Assembly: GCF_000152985.1 (NCBI RefSeq)
Contig: NZ_CH672395.1
Span: 3,755,823 to 3,819,822 of the forward strand
Direction of reading: 5' to 3'
Length of the DNA: 64,000 bases
Origin: Leeuwenhoekiella blandensis MED217
GTDB taxonomy: Bacteria > Bacteroidota > Bacteroidia > Flavobacteriales > Flavobacteriaceae
The notes under the pieces were generated by a model that ran no database searches, was not told the DNA's origin, and saw nothing but the letters and a program-made list of their open reading frames with translations. Positions within the stretch are counted from its first letter, which is position 1, and the number at the start of each line of letters is the position of its first letter. Below, one piece after another: positions 45,963-53,644 of this stretch. Position numbers and translations under genes: made by a program.

Positions 45963-46461
45963 ATCTTTAATTTTAATATTTTGTTTATTTAACCCTATAC
46001 AAATGACATTGCTGCCCGAAGACTACCTAGGAGAAGGCGTAGATTCTTTTTCTCAATTTAAACACAAAAAGGAATTTTACGGTATACGCTCGTATTCAGA
46101 TACACTATCCAAACATTATTTCGGGAAAGAAATTACTTCAATTACAGTTTCTACTGATATGAAAGATATCATTTACGCTGTAGATATATATCCCAAAGAA
46201 TATCTTGACGGCAATTTTCTTAATCAGCTTATCAAAGTATATGGCCTTCCAGATTTGATTCAAAAAAGAAAAGTTATTAAATCAATCGAAACGAATGAAA
46301 ATGATTTTATGAAATTTGAAAAAATACAATATAATATCATAAACTGTCAATTAGATGAAAAACCTAACGAAATAAAATGGACAAAATTAGGATTTGATAT
46401 AATAGTTCACCCGGAGGGACTCAACGGAAATGGTACAATAAGGTTCATTACTACTAAATAA
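45955..46461 (+). CDS. Small exported protein next to cassette 1 (candidate partner/immunity protein)
   Basis: A 168-residue protein starting at GTG 45955, overlapping the end of copy 1 by 8 bp. The N-terminus IKSLILIFCLFNPIQM is a signal-like hydrophobic segment. The body contains EITSITVSTDMKDIIYAVDI and FLNQLIKVYGLPDLIQK. The pattern of a beta strand, then a helix ending in V-(F/Y)-G-x-P-D, recurs in the protein at 49350-49895 (KFIDVFGEPDAS), so these two look like diverged paralogues. No known family recognised. ATG 46003 is an alternative start that would remove the signal. A terminator follows directly. Confidence 0.7.
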   Translation: MIKSLILIFCLFNPIQMTLLPEDYLGEGVDSFSQFKHKKEFYGIRSYSDTLSKHYFGKEITSITVSTDMKDIIYAVDIYPKEYLDGNFLNQLIKVYGLPDLIQKRKVIKSIETNENDFMKFEKIQYNIINCQLDEKPNEIKWTKLGFDIIVHPEGLNGNGTIRFITTK

Positions 46462-46467
46462 AAGTCA

Positions 46468-46495
46468 ACAAAGGCTGCTAGTTGGCAGCCTTTGT
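46468..46495 (+). terminator. Intrinsic terminator after cassette 1
   Basis: ACAAAGGCTGC pairs with GCAGCCTTTGT around TAGTTG. The T-run is weak. It lies 7 bp after the stop of the small partner gene. The core AAAGGCTGC/GCAGCCTTT is also found in the terminator at 50122-50147. Confidence 0.75.
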
Positions 46496-46509
46496 ATTAC
46501 TAAAAAATT

Positions 46510-47289
46510 ATTGACGCCTTAAAGATTGTACAGGGTAATGTCAGAGTTCAATTTTTGAACCCCGAAAAGAATAAAACTAAAAATTTATATAGTAAAATTA
46601 CTGTTAACGAAGACTATAGCTGTTCTGATTGCACTTTTTCTGAATATGATTAGTATCAACTTGAAGAAGTCGTTATTACATCATCACCATCATCTGATAA
46701 TTACACCTTATCTATTGACTGGCTTTACTCTCAAGGATCTAATGGCACTACTGATGTTGCTTGTGAAGTAGGCTGCGATAATTATTGGAGTTTTGGAGAC
46801 GATAATGAAGGTGGTGGGGGTTCTTCGGATAATAATACTGCAGAAAACCCTCCGCCGAGTTGTAAGAGTTTTGATTTTAAGAAAGTCACTCAGAATAGTC
46901 AAGAAGCGAATGTTAGAAATATTCATTTTAATATCGTATTAGTAGAGGTTATAAATGGTGTCAAATTTAAATTTGACAAACATATCAGTCTATCTAAACC
47001 AACAAATTTCTCCGGTCCAATTTTTGACCGTTTTGATAATGAAATAAGTTTTAACTTAATGGCCACAGTATCAGCAAGAGCTTTAGCAGAAGCAATGGAA
47101 AATACTGTTGCAAAGTTTGCAGGTGCTGAGGTTTCTACTACTACCGTAGAATATTGGTTTCGTGATGAACTTAAACGGATTTATTCACTAGGTGTCCCCG
47201 GAGGACGAGTTAGATATAATCATAGCGCCAATCCCGGAGATATTAGTGAATATGTAGTTACAATAGGTGGAAAAGATTCTTGTTTATAA
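46510..47289 (+). pseudogene. Composite gene, copy 2 (no 5' part, in-frame TAG)
   Basis: The frame from 46510 reads IDALKIVQGNVRVQFLNPEK, homologous to IDAFEIISGKINVQYLKRKA of copy 1, so it starts in the middle of the N-terminal domain and has no start codon or signal. A TAG at 46651-46653 interrupts it. From 46657 it continues with the linker QLEEVVITSSPSSDNYTLS, then a C-terminal domain of about 155 residues: KSFDFKKVTQNSQEANVRNI, ARALAEAMENTVAKF, VEYWFRDELKRIYSLG, and a final IGGKDSCL. Part of this domain (VEYW...GGRVRYN) matches the ends of the other two C-terminal domains. It stops one base before the next ATG. Confidence 0.75.
46658..46820 (+). repeat. Linker module, copy 2 (short form)
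   Basis: About 160 bp nearly identical to 45382-45543 and 48714-48874. It differs by single bases (for example GCT to GTT, giving TDVACEV instead of TDAACEV). Sequence before and after the module is unrelated to the other copies at DNA level. Confidence 0.92.
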
Positions 47290-47290
47290 T

Positions 47291-47893
47291 ATGAATAAAA
47301 TTCAAACTTTCAAGGAAAAATTAAATAAAAGCATTGAAACATATTATCCTTATAATATCGATTACTATACTCAAGAAATTGAATACAAAAATTCAATTGA
47401 ATACAAAAATTTTGTAAAGAAAGTCGAAAACAGACCTAATGAAATTGGATTATCTCAAGAATTAGAGAAAATCACCTCTATGTTAAGGTCCTTTTACAAT
47501 TTTAAATTTCAAGATATGACTATCCCACACCATCTTGACCCGTGTTTCAATTTTCAGATTTCTAAAATTACTAATGGTAATTATTATTTAATTATTTTAC
47601 TTAGAAGTGTAATAAGTCCCATCTATTTTTTACGGGCTTTTACTTGTCGTGTAAACGCAGAAAAAAATAAATCAACATCGCCACTTATACAAATAGAAGA
47701 TCCATTTGTAAGTGAAATAAGAAATGAATTTGAGGAGATTAATAATTATTTGTCAAACAATCTAAGATTAACACCTTTCCCTCCGAGTTATTATCACGTA
47801 ACACTACCTAATTACTCTTCTCCTGAAAGGTCTATTGGAAATCTTAAAATATTCCAAGCTCTTTTTATTGACCAGGATATATATTTTGAATAA
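47291..47893 (+). CDS. Unknown cytoplasmic protein directly behind cassette 2 (candidate immunity protein)
   Basis: A 200-residue soluble protein. ATG 47291 is chosen because it follows the stop of cassette 2 by one base; a GTG at 47267 would extend it into that cassette. No signal peptide or membrane helix. Middle part: PHHLDPCFNFQISKITNGNY then LIILLRSVISPIYFLRAF (a beta hairpin and helix), later FPPSYYHVTLPNYSSPERS. I recognise no family. Position directly after a C-terminal cassette is what is expected of an immunity gene; this is inference. Confidence 0.65.
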   Translation: MNKIQTFKEKLNKSIETYYPYNIDYYTQEIEYKNSIEYKNFVKKVENRPNEIGLSQELEKITSMLRSFYNFKFQDMTIPHHLDPCFNFQISKITNGNYYLIILLRSVISPIYFLRAFTCRVNAEKNKSTSPLIQIEDPFVSEIRNEFEEINNYLSNNLRLTPFPPSYYHVTLPNYSSPERSIGNLKIFQALFIDQDIYFE

Positions 47894-47903
47894 AAAACAA
47901 ACT

Positions 47904-48551
47904 ATGAAAATAATATATTTTATTCTTATTATGTCTACTTCACACAATTTGTCAAGTCAAAACTTAGAAGGTAAATGGCTACTAGTGGTTGATGAAACCA
48001 CCTATACTGTTCCCTCTTGTATCATACTAGAATATGAAAATAATACAGAAAGAGTATACGAATTTAACAAAGTCATAAATGAATTCCCAGTTGAGATAGA
48101 CTCTTTAAAGAAGACCATCAAAAAAGATAGCCAAACAGAATTTTACAGAATCATTGACAATAATTGTTTAGAAATTATTACAGAAGAAAACGGCAGTACG
48201 AAATATAATCCACGATTTGTAAGAATAACTCCTACTGTTTTGCTAAATCCTTTTGACCTTACAAAAACACTTTCTTTTAAAGAAATTTCAGGAAACTCAA
48301 AAAATATTAAGGATACCATAACGATAAACAAGTCTGATTTATCACCGAGAGCTAAAACATTTTCCAATTACAAGTTTGAGGATTCATTTTTAAAAATTGT
48401 AAGCTGGCAAAACACTTACTTTTTAGCACTTAAAAAGGGAAAAAAATATCAAAAAATATGGCCTCTTCAAGAAATTGGCGAAGATTATTTCATTTTATAC
48501 GGAAAAGCAAATGCTAAGGCACCTATAAAATATATGCTAATTAAAAATTAA
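47904..48551 (+). CDS. Small exported protein of unknown function
   Basis: A 215-residue protein. ATG 47904 gives a clean signal peptide MKIIYFILIMSTSHNLSSQN. The body begins LEGKWLLVVDETTYTVPSCI, reminiscent of lipocalin-like lipoprotein starts (GxW), and continues with regular strands (FLKIVSWQNTYFLALKKGKK). Ends ANAKAPIKYMLIKN. It starts 10 bp after the preceding gene, and with it forms a two-gene unit behind cassette 2. Lipocalin-like is a guess from the first strand only. Confidence 0.65.
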   Translation: MKIIYFILIMSTSHNLSSQNLEGKWLLVVDETTYTVPSCIILEYENNTERVYEFNKVINEFPVEIDSLKKTIKKDSQTEFYRIIDNNCLEIITEENGSTKYNPRFVRITPTVLLNPFDLTKTLSFKEISGNSKNIKDTITINKSDLSPRAKTFSNYKFEDSFLKIVSWQNTYFLALKKGKKYQKIWPLQEIGEDYFILYGKANAKAPIKYMLIKN

Positions 48552-48601
48552 ACTGCTCCAAATTCATAAACACAGAGGGTTATTTTATAAATCGTCTAAA
48601 C

Positions 48602-48874
48602 CTCAAAAGGAAAGCAGACAGCACTTAAGCATTACAGTCTAAAGGAATTGTAGATGAAGAGAATGATGATTGTGGTGATGGGTGTCCATTTTCTGTTTGT
48701 AGTTGGTGTGGTGAACTTGAAGAAGTCGTTATTACATCATCACCATCATCTGATAATTACACGTTATCTATTGACTGGTAATACTCTCAAGGATCTAATG
48801 GCTCTACTGATGCTGCTTGTGAAGTAGGCTGCGATAATTATTGGAGTTTTGGAGACGATAATGAAGGTGGTGGG
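48602..48874 (+). repeat. Linker module, copy 3 (long form)
   Basis: 273 bp nearly identical to 45270-45543, including the segment before the linker that copy 2 lacks. It keeps GAA where copy 1 has TAA at the start of the linker, which shows that copy 1 carries a nonsense change. Confidence 0.92.
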
Positions 48875-49310
48875 TTTTTTTAATTGTTACATCCCCGGGG
48901 ATTTAAACGGCGATTGCGTTATTAATGAAGAGGATGAGCGAATTCTATTTGCAGATTGTTCAAGTTGGGAATATTCACTTATAAATGGTGTTAGAGCAGC
49001 TGCTATTGATAGCATTAACGATATGTGGGTAACTTCATTTAGTGGTGAAGTTCACATAAATTGGCTTGACAGTCCAATTCTATACTCTACCATGCCATTA
49101 GGAATGACAAACGCAAGAGCCCAAACTCTATCTGCTGAAGCAGCAGATCTTGCTGGGGACGATTTAAGCGCATGGCTTGAGAGTTCTCCTAAAAAAGACG
49201 ATACACAAGTATATTACAAGTGGTTGGAATTTTCACAAGCTCGCATGAAAGCTAAAGGAGGGTCAGTCTCATCTAACAATTTATATAATCTTTCGATTGA
49301 GCCTAAGTAG
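48602..49310 (+). pseudogene. Composite gene, copy 3 (no 5' part, two stops, one frameshift)
   Basis: The frame from 48602 reads LKRKADST, then TAA (48626-48628, AAA in copy 1), then ALQSKGIVDEENDDCGDGCP and SWCGELEEVVITSS with the glutamate that copy 1 has lost. A second TAA (48779-48781) replaces the CTT (Leu) of the other copies. At a T7 tract (48875-48881) the frame is lost; with six T residues it would run on as GGGFFNCYIPGDLNGDCVIN. The part from 48849 is open to 49310: GDLNGDCVINEEDER resembles an EF-hand/dockerin calcium loop, followed by VYYKWLEFSQARMKAKGGSV, which parallels the final helix of the copy 2 domain. Confidence 0.72.
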
Positions 49311-49349
49311 TTTAGAACTACTTTATTATCGATCAAAACGTGCGACTAA

Positions 49350-49895
49350 ATGATTTATTTTTTTATTTATTTCAATATGATGTTCATCAATACACCTGAA
49401 GCTTTAATTGGTAAAAACCTTAAAACATTGAAGCATTATGAAGAAGTAGAAACTTCAGACGAGAATATTAAATCAGGAATCAGGCGTTTTAGATCTGAGG
49501 ATGAGTTATTTTTTTTAGATGAAAAAATAGAAGAGTTTCATTGCGAAGTTGACACTGATAGTAAAATTATAAGTGTAAAATTTCGAATAAAAGAGGCTAT
49601 TCTACAAATGAATTATAGAAATAAATTTATAGATGTATTTGGCGAACCGGATGCAAGTTTTTGTATAGGTGAAATAGCTAAATCTTCGGAAACGAAATTA
49701 TCTAACGGTGCCGTAAGCAGCAGTGCAGTCATAATTCCGAAAAAGTGTGATTTCTTTGATAATTCCGTATTAGCTACAGTTTGGAAGCTAGATAATAATG
49801 TATTCTTAGAATTTACACATCCACAATCAAGATCTACATTTCCAAGAGCCTATATTAACATTACTAAATCTAGCAAATGGGTTGAAATGAAATAA
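49350..49895 (+). CDS. Small protein next to cassette 3 (candidate partner/immunity protein)
   Basis: A 181-residue protein with an aromatic hydrophobic N-terminus (MIYFFIYFNMMFINTPEA). The body holds EFHCEVDTDSKIISVKFRIK then YRNKFIDVFGEPDASFCIGE, a pattern shared with the small protein at 45955 (YAVDIYPKEY...IKVYGLPD). The C-terminal part LDNNVFLEFTHPQSRSTFPR is beta-rich. It begins 39 bp after the end of cassette 3. No known family. The recurrence of related small proteins behind two different cassettes is the main hint at function. Confidence 0.7.
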   Translation: MIYFFIYFNMMFINTPEALIGKNLKTLKHYEEVETSDENIKSGIRRFRSEDELFFLDEKIEEFHCEVDTDSKIISVKFRIKEAILQMNYRNKFIDVFGEPDASFCIGEIAKSSETKLSNGAVSSSAVIIPKKCDFFDNSVLATVWKLDNNVFLEFTHPQSRSTFPRAYINITKSSKWVEMK

Positions 49896-50121
49896 TTGCC
49901 ATTTACTTGATAATGATTCATCAGCCTGTTTTAGTGATTTTGGAAAGAGTAAACTACCTCAAGGCAAGCTTATGAGGCAGTAGTTGGAAACGAATTTCCA
50001 ATTTCAAAGCAAGCCTCGGAGTATCAAACCCTTTGGCGGAGCCAATAATTTAAAATATGTTCCTTGCAACTGTTTACATCAAGGAAATTAGCAATAGTTT
50101 TTAGTTATTTCTAAGCATAAA

Positions 50122-50147
50122 AAAAGGCTGCCAATGGGCAGCCTTTT
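50122..50147. terminator. Bidirectional terminator between the island and tsf
   Basis: AAAAGGCTGCC pairs with GGCAGCCTTTT. A-rich on the left, T-rich on the right (TTTTAAATTTTTT). It closes tsf on the minus strand (24 bp after its stop) and any transcript from the island on the plus strand. Confidence 0.9.
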
Positions 50148-50171
50148 AAATTTTTTGAGTGGATAAAACCC

Positions 50172-51137
50172 TTAAGCTAAGCTTACGCGTTTAAATCCTA
50201 CTACTCTTGCATCACCTTTGCTCTCTACATATTTAGCAACGTTCAAGCTTTCATCCATGATGAATACCTGATCTAGTAATGCTTTCTCATTATCTAGCGT
50301 AGTATTGTCTGAAACGAAACGCTCTAATTTACCAGGAACGATACGATCCCAGATTTTTTCTGGCTTTCCTTCAGCTTTAAGCTCTGCTTTGATATCTTCT
50401 TCTGCCTTAGCCATAACTTCTGGAGTTAATTGAGACATAGAGATGTATTGTGGTACGTTCTTTTGGGTTTTACCTAAACGACCTAACTCGATATTTTCTT
50501 TTTCGATCTCAGCGATACGCGCTTCAGTTTCTGAAGCAACAAATTCTGGATCAAAATCTTTGTAAGATAACGTAGTTGCTCCCATAGAAGCTACCTGCAT
50601 AGAAACCGCTTTAGCAACTTCTTCAGCGTTATCTGTAGCTTCAGATAAACCAGTTAAAGCACCAATTTTGTTACCGTGTACATAAGCACCGATGAATGCT
50701 GCTTCTAACACTTCAAAACCACCTATTTCTAGTTTCTCACCAATAACACCGGTTTGCTCGATCAATTTTTCTTCAACAGTCATCCCTTTAAAGTCTGCTG
50801 CTAAGAATGCTTCTTTTGAGTCAAAGTTGATTGCGATATCTCCAAGTTCGTTTGCTAACTCTACGTAAGAATCATTTTTAGCAACGAAATCGGTCTCACA
50901 GTTTAATGAAAACACAACACCTCTGGTATTTGCATCATTAATTTTTGCAATTACAACTCCTTCACTAGAGTCGCGATCTGCTCTTTTTTCTGCAACTTTT
51001 TGTCCTTTTTTACGAAGAACTTCAATTGCTTTGTCAAAATCACCTTCAGCTTCTACGAGTGCATTTTTACAATCCATCATACCAGCTCCGGTAGCCTTTC
51101 TCAGTTTATTTACATCTGCGGCTGTTATTTTTGCCAT
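50172..51137 (-). CDS. tsf: Translation elongation factor Ts
   Basis: A 321-residue EF-Ts. N-terminal UBA-like domain AADVNKLRKATGAGMMDCKN, then the core with NCETDFVAKNDSYVELANEL (conserved TDFVA segment), and two dimerisation/coiled-coil parts with VSMQVASMGA. It regenerates GTP-loaded EF-Tu. It follows rpsB on the same strand with a 96-bp gap, standard for Bacteria. Confidence 0.97.
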   Translation of the reverse strand: MAKITAADVNKLRKATGAGMMDCKNALVEAEGDFDKAIEVLRKKGQKVAEKRADRDSSEGVVIAKINDANTRGVVFSLNCETDFVAKNDSYVELANELGDIAINFDSKEAFLAADFKGMTVEEKLIEQTGVIGEKLEIGGFEVLEAAFIGAYVHGNKIGALTGLSEATDNAEEVAKAVSMQVASMGATTLSYKDFDPEFVASETEARIAEIEKENIELGRLGKTQKNVPQYISMSQLTPEVMAKAEEDIKAELKAEGKPEKIWDRIVPGKLERFVSDNTTLDNEKALLDQVFIMDESLNVAKYVESKGDARVVGFKRVSLA

Positions 51138-51233
51138 TTTAAATACGTTTTATGAGTTAAAACAAAAGTCGTTTAGTTTAGTGCAAAATTGCAGTATACT
51201 AAACGACTTTACTTATTATCAAATTGTTAAATA

Positions 51234-52019
51234 CTATTCTTCTTCGTCGTTAGCTACAGCTTTAGCTTTTGCCTTAGCAGGCTTAGCCGCTTTATCTTTC
51301 TTACCTTCTGCAGATTTTTCTTTACCTGCTTTACGCTCAGAAAGACCTTCTACGATAGCATCAGCAACGTTAGAAATGATTTTCTCAATAGATTTTGAAG
51401 CGTCATCATTAGATGGGATAGCATAATCAACCTGACGTGGATCAGAGTTGGTATCAACCATCGCAAAGATTGGAATGTTTAATTTTTGAGCTTCTTTAAT
51501 CGCAATGTGTTCACGCTTGATGTCAACTACAAATAAAGCACCCGGAAGACGTGTCATATCCTCGATAGAACCTAAGTTCTTCTCAAGCTTCTCACGCATA
51601 CGGTTCATTTGTAATTGCTCTTTTTTAGACAAGCTATCAAAACGACCGTCTTGTTTCATACGATCTACAGTTTGCATTTTCTTAACCGCTTTACGTATAG
51701 TTACGAAGTTGGTTAACATACCTCCAGGCCAACGCTCTGTGATGTAAGGCATTTTTGCACGAGTTGCTTGCTCAGCAACAATTTCTTTAGCTTGTTTTTT
51801 GGTAGCTACAAAAAGTATTTTTCTACCTGAAGCTGCAATTTTACTCAAAGCTTCTGAAGCTTCGTTAAGTTTTGCAGCAGTTTTGTATAGATTGATGATG
51901 TGGATACCATTGCGCTCCATGTAGATGTAAGGCGCCATGTTTGGATCCCATCTTCTGGTAAGGTGACCAAAGTGTACACCTGCATCCAGTAAATCCTTTA
52001 CATTTTCTGTTTTTGCCAT
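51234..52019 (-). CDS. rpsB: 30S ribosomal protein S2
   Basis: A 261-residue S2. Motifs: [52 protein letters not shown], and [20 protein letters not shown]. The C-terminal tail is Lys/Ala-rich ([17 protein letters not shown]). It lies 191 bp downstream of rpsI, and this gap holds a hairpin with a GNRA-type loop. Confidence 0.97.
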   Translation of the reverse strand: MAKTENVKDLLDAGVHFGHLTRRWDPNMAPYIYMERNGIHIINLYKTAAKLNEASEALSKIAASGRKILFVATKKQAKEIVAEQATRAKMPYITERWPGGMLTNFVTIRKAVKKMQTVDRMKQDGRFDSLSKKEQLQMNRMREKLEKNLGSIEDMTRLPGALFVVDIKREHIAIKEAQKLNIPIFAMVDTNSDPRQVDYAIPSNDDASKSIEKIISNVADAIVEGLSERKAGKEKSAEGKKDKAAKPAKAKAKAVANDEEE

Positions 52020-52108
52020 TTTGACTTTAGTTTACGTTCCCGTTGTAGTAGCAATATGCAAGTGGTCTTCTAGTGAATCGCCAAGCACATTTAGATGCTA
52101 AACTAATT

Positions 52109-52124
52109 TCCTGATCACTCAGGA
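52109..52124 (-). other. Small hairpin with GTGA tetraloop in the rpsB leader
   Basis: Minus strand TCCTGA-GTGA-TCAGGA: a perfect 6-bp stem closed by a GNRA tetraloop, in the 191-bp gap before rpsB, about 90 nt upstream of its start. Ribosomal protein genes often have such leader structures for autoregulation. No U-run follows. Confidence 0.4.
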
Positions 52125-52210
52125 CAACGACTTAATTTTTAATTAATTTCTTTTCGCTTTCAAAAACTGAATGAAAAATAAATTCCATAAAGATTGAAAC
52201 ACGATTCTTG

Positions 52211-52597
52211 TTAACGTTTTGAGAATTGGAATTTCTTACGCGCTTTCTTCTGACCGAATTTCTTACGCTCTACCATTCTTGGATCTCTTGTTAACAAACC
52301 TTCAGGCTTAAGGATAAGTCTGTTTTCTGCGTCTACTTCGCACATCGCTCTAGAAAGAGCTAGACGTACAGCTTCTGCCTGACCTGTGATACCACCACCA
52401 TATACATTTACTTTTACGTCAAAGTTTTTGTCGTTTTCAGTCATTACTAATGGCTGATTAACTTTGTACTGTAAAGTTCCTGTAGTGAAGTAGTTATTAA
52501 GCTCACGCTTATTAACGGTAATATTACCAGAACCAGGAGCTAAATAAACACGAGCAACGGCGGTCTTTCTACGACCAATTTTGTGAATTACTTCCAT
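52211..52597 (-). CDS. rpsI: 30S ribosomal protein S9
   Basis: A 128-residue S9. Begins [20 protein letters not shown], has [20 protein letters not shown], and ends in the basic tail [18 protein letters not shown] that reaches the P-site tRNA. Its start directly follows the rplM stop (no gap). Confidence 0.98.
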   Translation of the reverse strand: MEVIHKIGRRKTAVARVYLAPGSGNITVNKRELNNYFTTGTLQYKVNQPLVMTENDKNFDVKVNVYGGGITGQAEAVRLALSRAMCEVDAENRLILKPEGLLTRDPRMVERKKFGQKKARKKFQFSKR

Positions 52598-53053
52598 TTA
52601 CTTGAGTTCGTTAATGTTAATTGCTTTAGGTTTTTGCGCTTCCTGCCCGTGTTCTGCACCGGCATAAACCTTTAAATTGCGATAGATCGCACTACCTAAT
52701 TTGTTTTTAGGCAACATTCCTTTTACTGCATTCTCAACAAGACGCGCAGGGTCTTTGCTGTACAATTCTTTTGCAGTAAGGCTTCTTTGACCACCAGGAT
52801 AACCCGTATGACGGATGTAAGACTTCGCGTCCCACTTTTTACCTGTTAAGTTGATTTTAGAGGCGTTGATAACAACAACATTGTCTCCGCAATCAACGTG
52901 TGGTGTGTAGTTAGGCTTGTACTTCCCGCGCAACAATTTTGCCACGATGGTAGACATACGACCTAACGTTTGTCCTTCAGCATCAACAACAACCCACTCT
53001 TTGTTTACGGTGTTTTTGTTGGCAGATACTGTTTTGTAACTTAATGTGTCCAC
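52598..53053 (-). CDS. rplM: 50S ribosomal protein L13
   Basis: A 151-residue L13. Contains WVVVDAEGQTLGRMSTIVAK, then YTPHVDCGDNVVVINA and KSYIRHTGYPGGQRSLTAKE, all family signatures, and MLPKNKLGSAIYRNLKVYAG near the end. First gene of rplM-rpsI, with a full consensus promoter upstream. Confidence 0.98.
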   Translation of the reverse strand: MDTLSYKTVSANKNTVNKEWVVVDAEGQTLGRMSTIVAKLLRGKYKPNYTPHVDCGDNVVVINASKINLTGKKWDAKSYIRHTGYPGGQRSLTAKELYSKDPARLVENAVKGMLPKNKLGSAIYRNLKVYAGAEHGQEAQKPKAININELK

Positions 53054-53121
53054 ACTGTTTTATTTAATTATTAAACATTCCATTTCCTGCCTTCAAGCAC
53101 TCGCGCGTGAAAACAGGGGTG

Positions 53122-53152
53122 CAAATGTACAATTATATATTTATATAGCAAA
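53122..53152 (-). promoter_or_regulatory. Promoter of rplM-rpsI(-rpsB-tsf)
   Basis: Minus strand TTTG (53152-53149), a 19-bp spacer made only of A and T apart from two bases, and TACATTTG (53129-53122). This is an exact match to the Bacteroidota promoter consensus, about 70 bp upstream of the rplM start. Confidence 0.9.
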
Positions 53153-53602
53153 CGGTGGTTTACGAATAATTTTTAGCCTTAACATTCAGCTAGATAAGCG
53201 CTTAAGGAAGCCGTACTGAAAACTCTGGTTAACGTTCATTCGTATCGGACTCACCCCTCCTTAAACATGCTTGTTTCTATTTAAGTAAATCTTTAAAGGT
53301 TTCTCTCTTAAATCTGGATTTTAAGTCAAACAAAGCAACTGTCTCAATACTTATTTTCATCAAACACTTGCGCTTTTATAAGACCTCCTATTATAAAAAG
53401 CTTAAAATCAACACATCTGGTAGTTTTTTGAATTATCAACAATTACAAAGACTCTAATTATCTATCTCACAAATAAGCCAACACAAAAAAGTGGTTATTT
53501 GTGAAATTGTCAATTTCCATAGGATAACTACACTCATAAAAACTTGATTATCAACATGTAAAATACCCTTTATTAGGTATTTCTTAACAAAAAAGCACCT
53601 TC
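53153..53602. other. Gene-free stretch between the rplM promoter and the beta-barrel gene
   Basis: About 450 bp of AT-rich sequence with no open frame of note, no tRNA or recognisable RNA, and no strong inverted repeat. I see nothing that supports a function here. Confidence 0.5.
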
Positions 53603-53610
53603 TACTTTTG
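53603..53610 (+). promoter_or_regulatory. Candidate -7 element of the barrel-lipoprotein pair
   Basis: TACTTTTG, exact TAnnTTTG, 34 bp upstream of the GTG at 53645. A -33 TTTG is not evident. Confidence 0.5.
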
Positions 53611-53644
53611 AAAGAGAATCAACTACTCACTTAAAAAACAGACC

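Noticed and set aside
47059-47289. Stand-alone small gene MATVSARALAEAMEN
   Set aside because: The frame is open without interruption back to 46654 and belongs to the composite gene copy 2.
45381-48781. Stop codons in the composite genes as selenocysteine or other recoding sites
   Set aside because: They include TAA and TAG at different, non-matching positions in the three copies; no shared context or UGA codon.
44792-50122. Insertion sequence or CRISPR as the source of the repeats
   Set aside because: No transposase, no terminal inverted repeats, and the copies are coding linkers 160-270 bp long and irregularly spaced.
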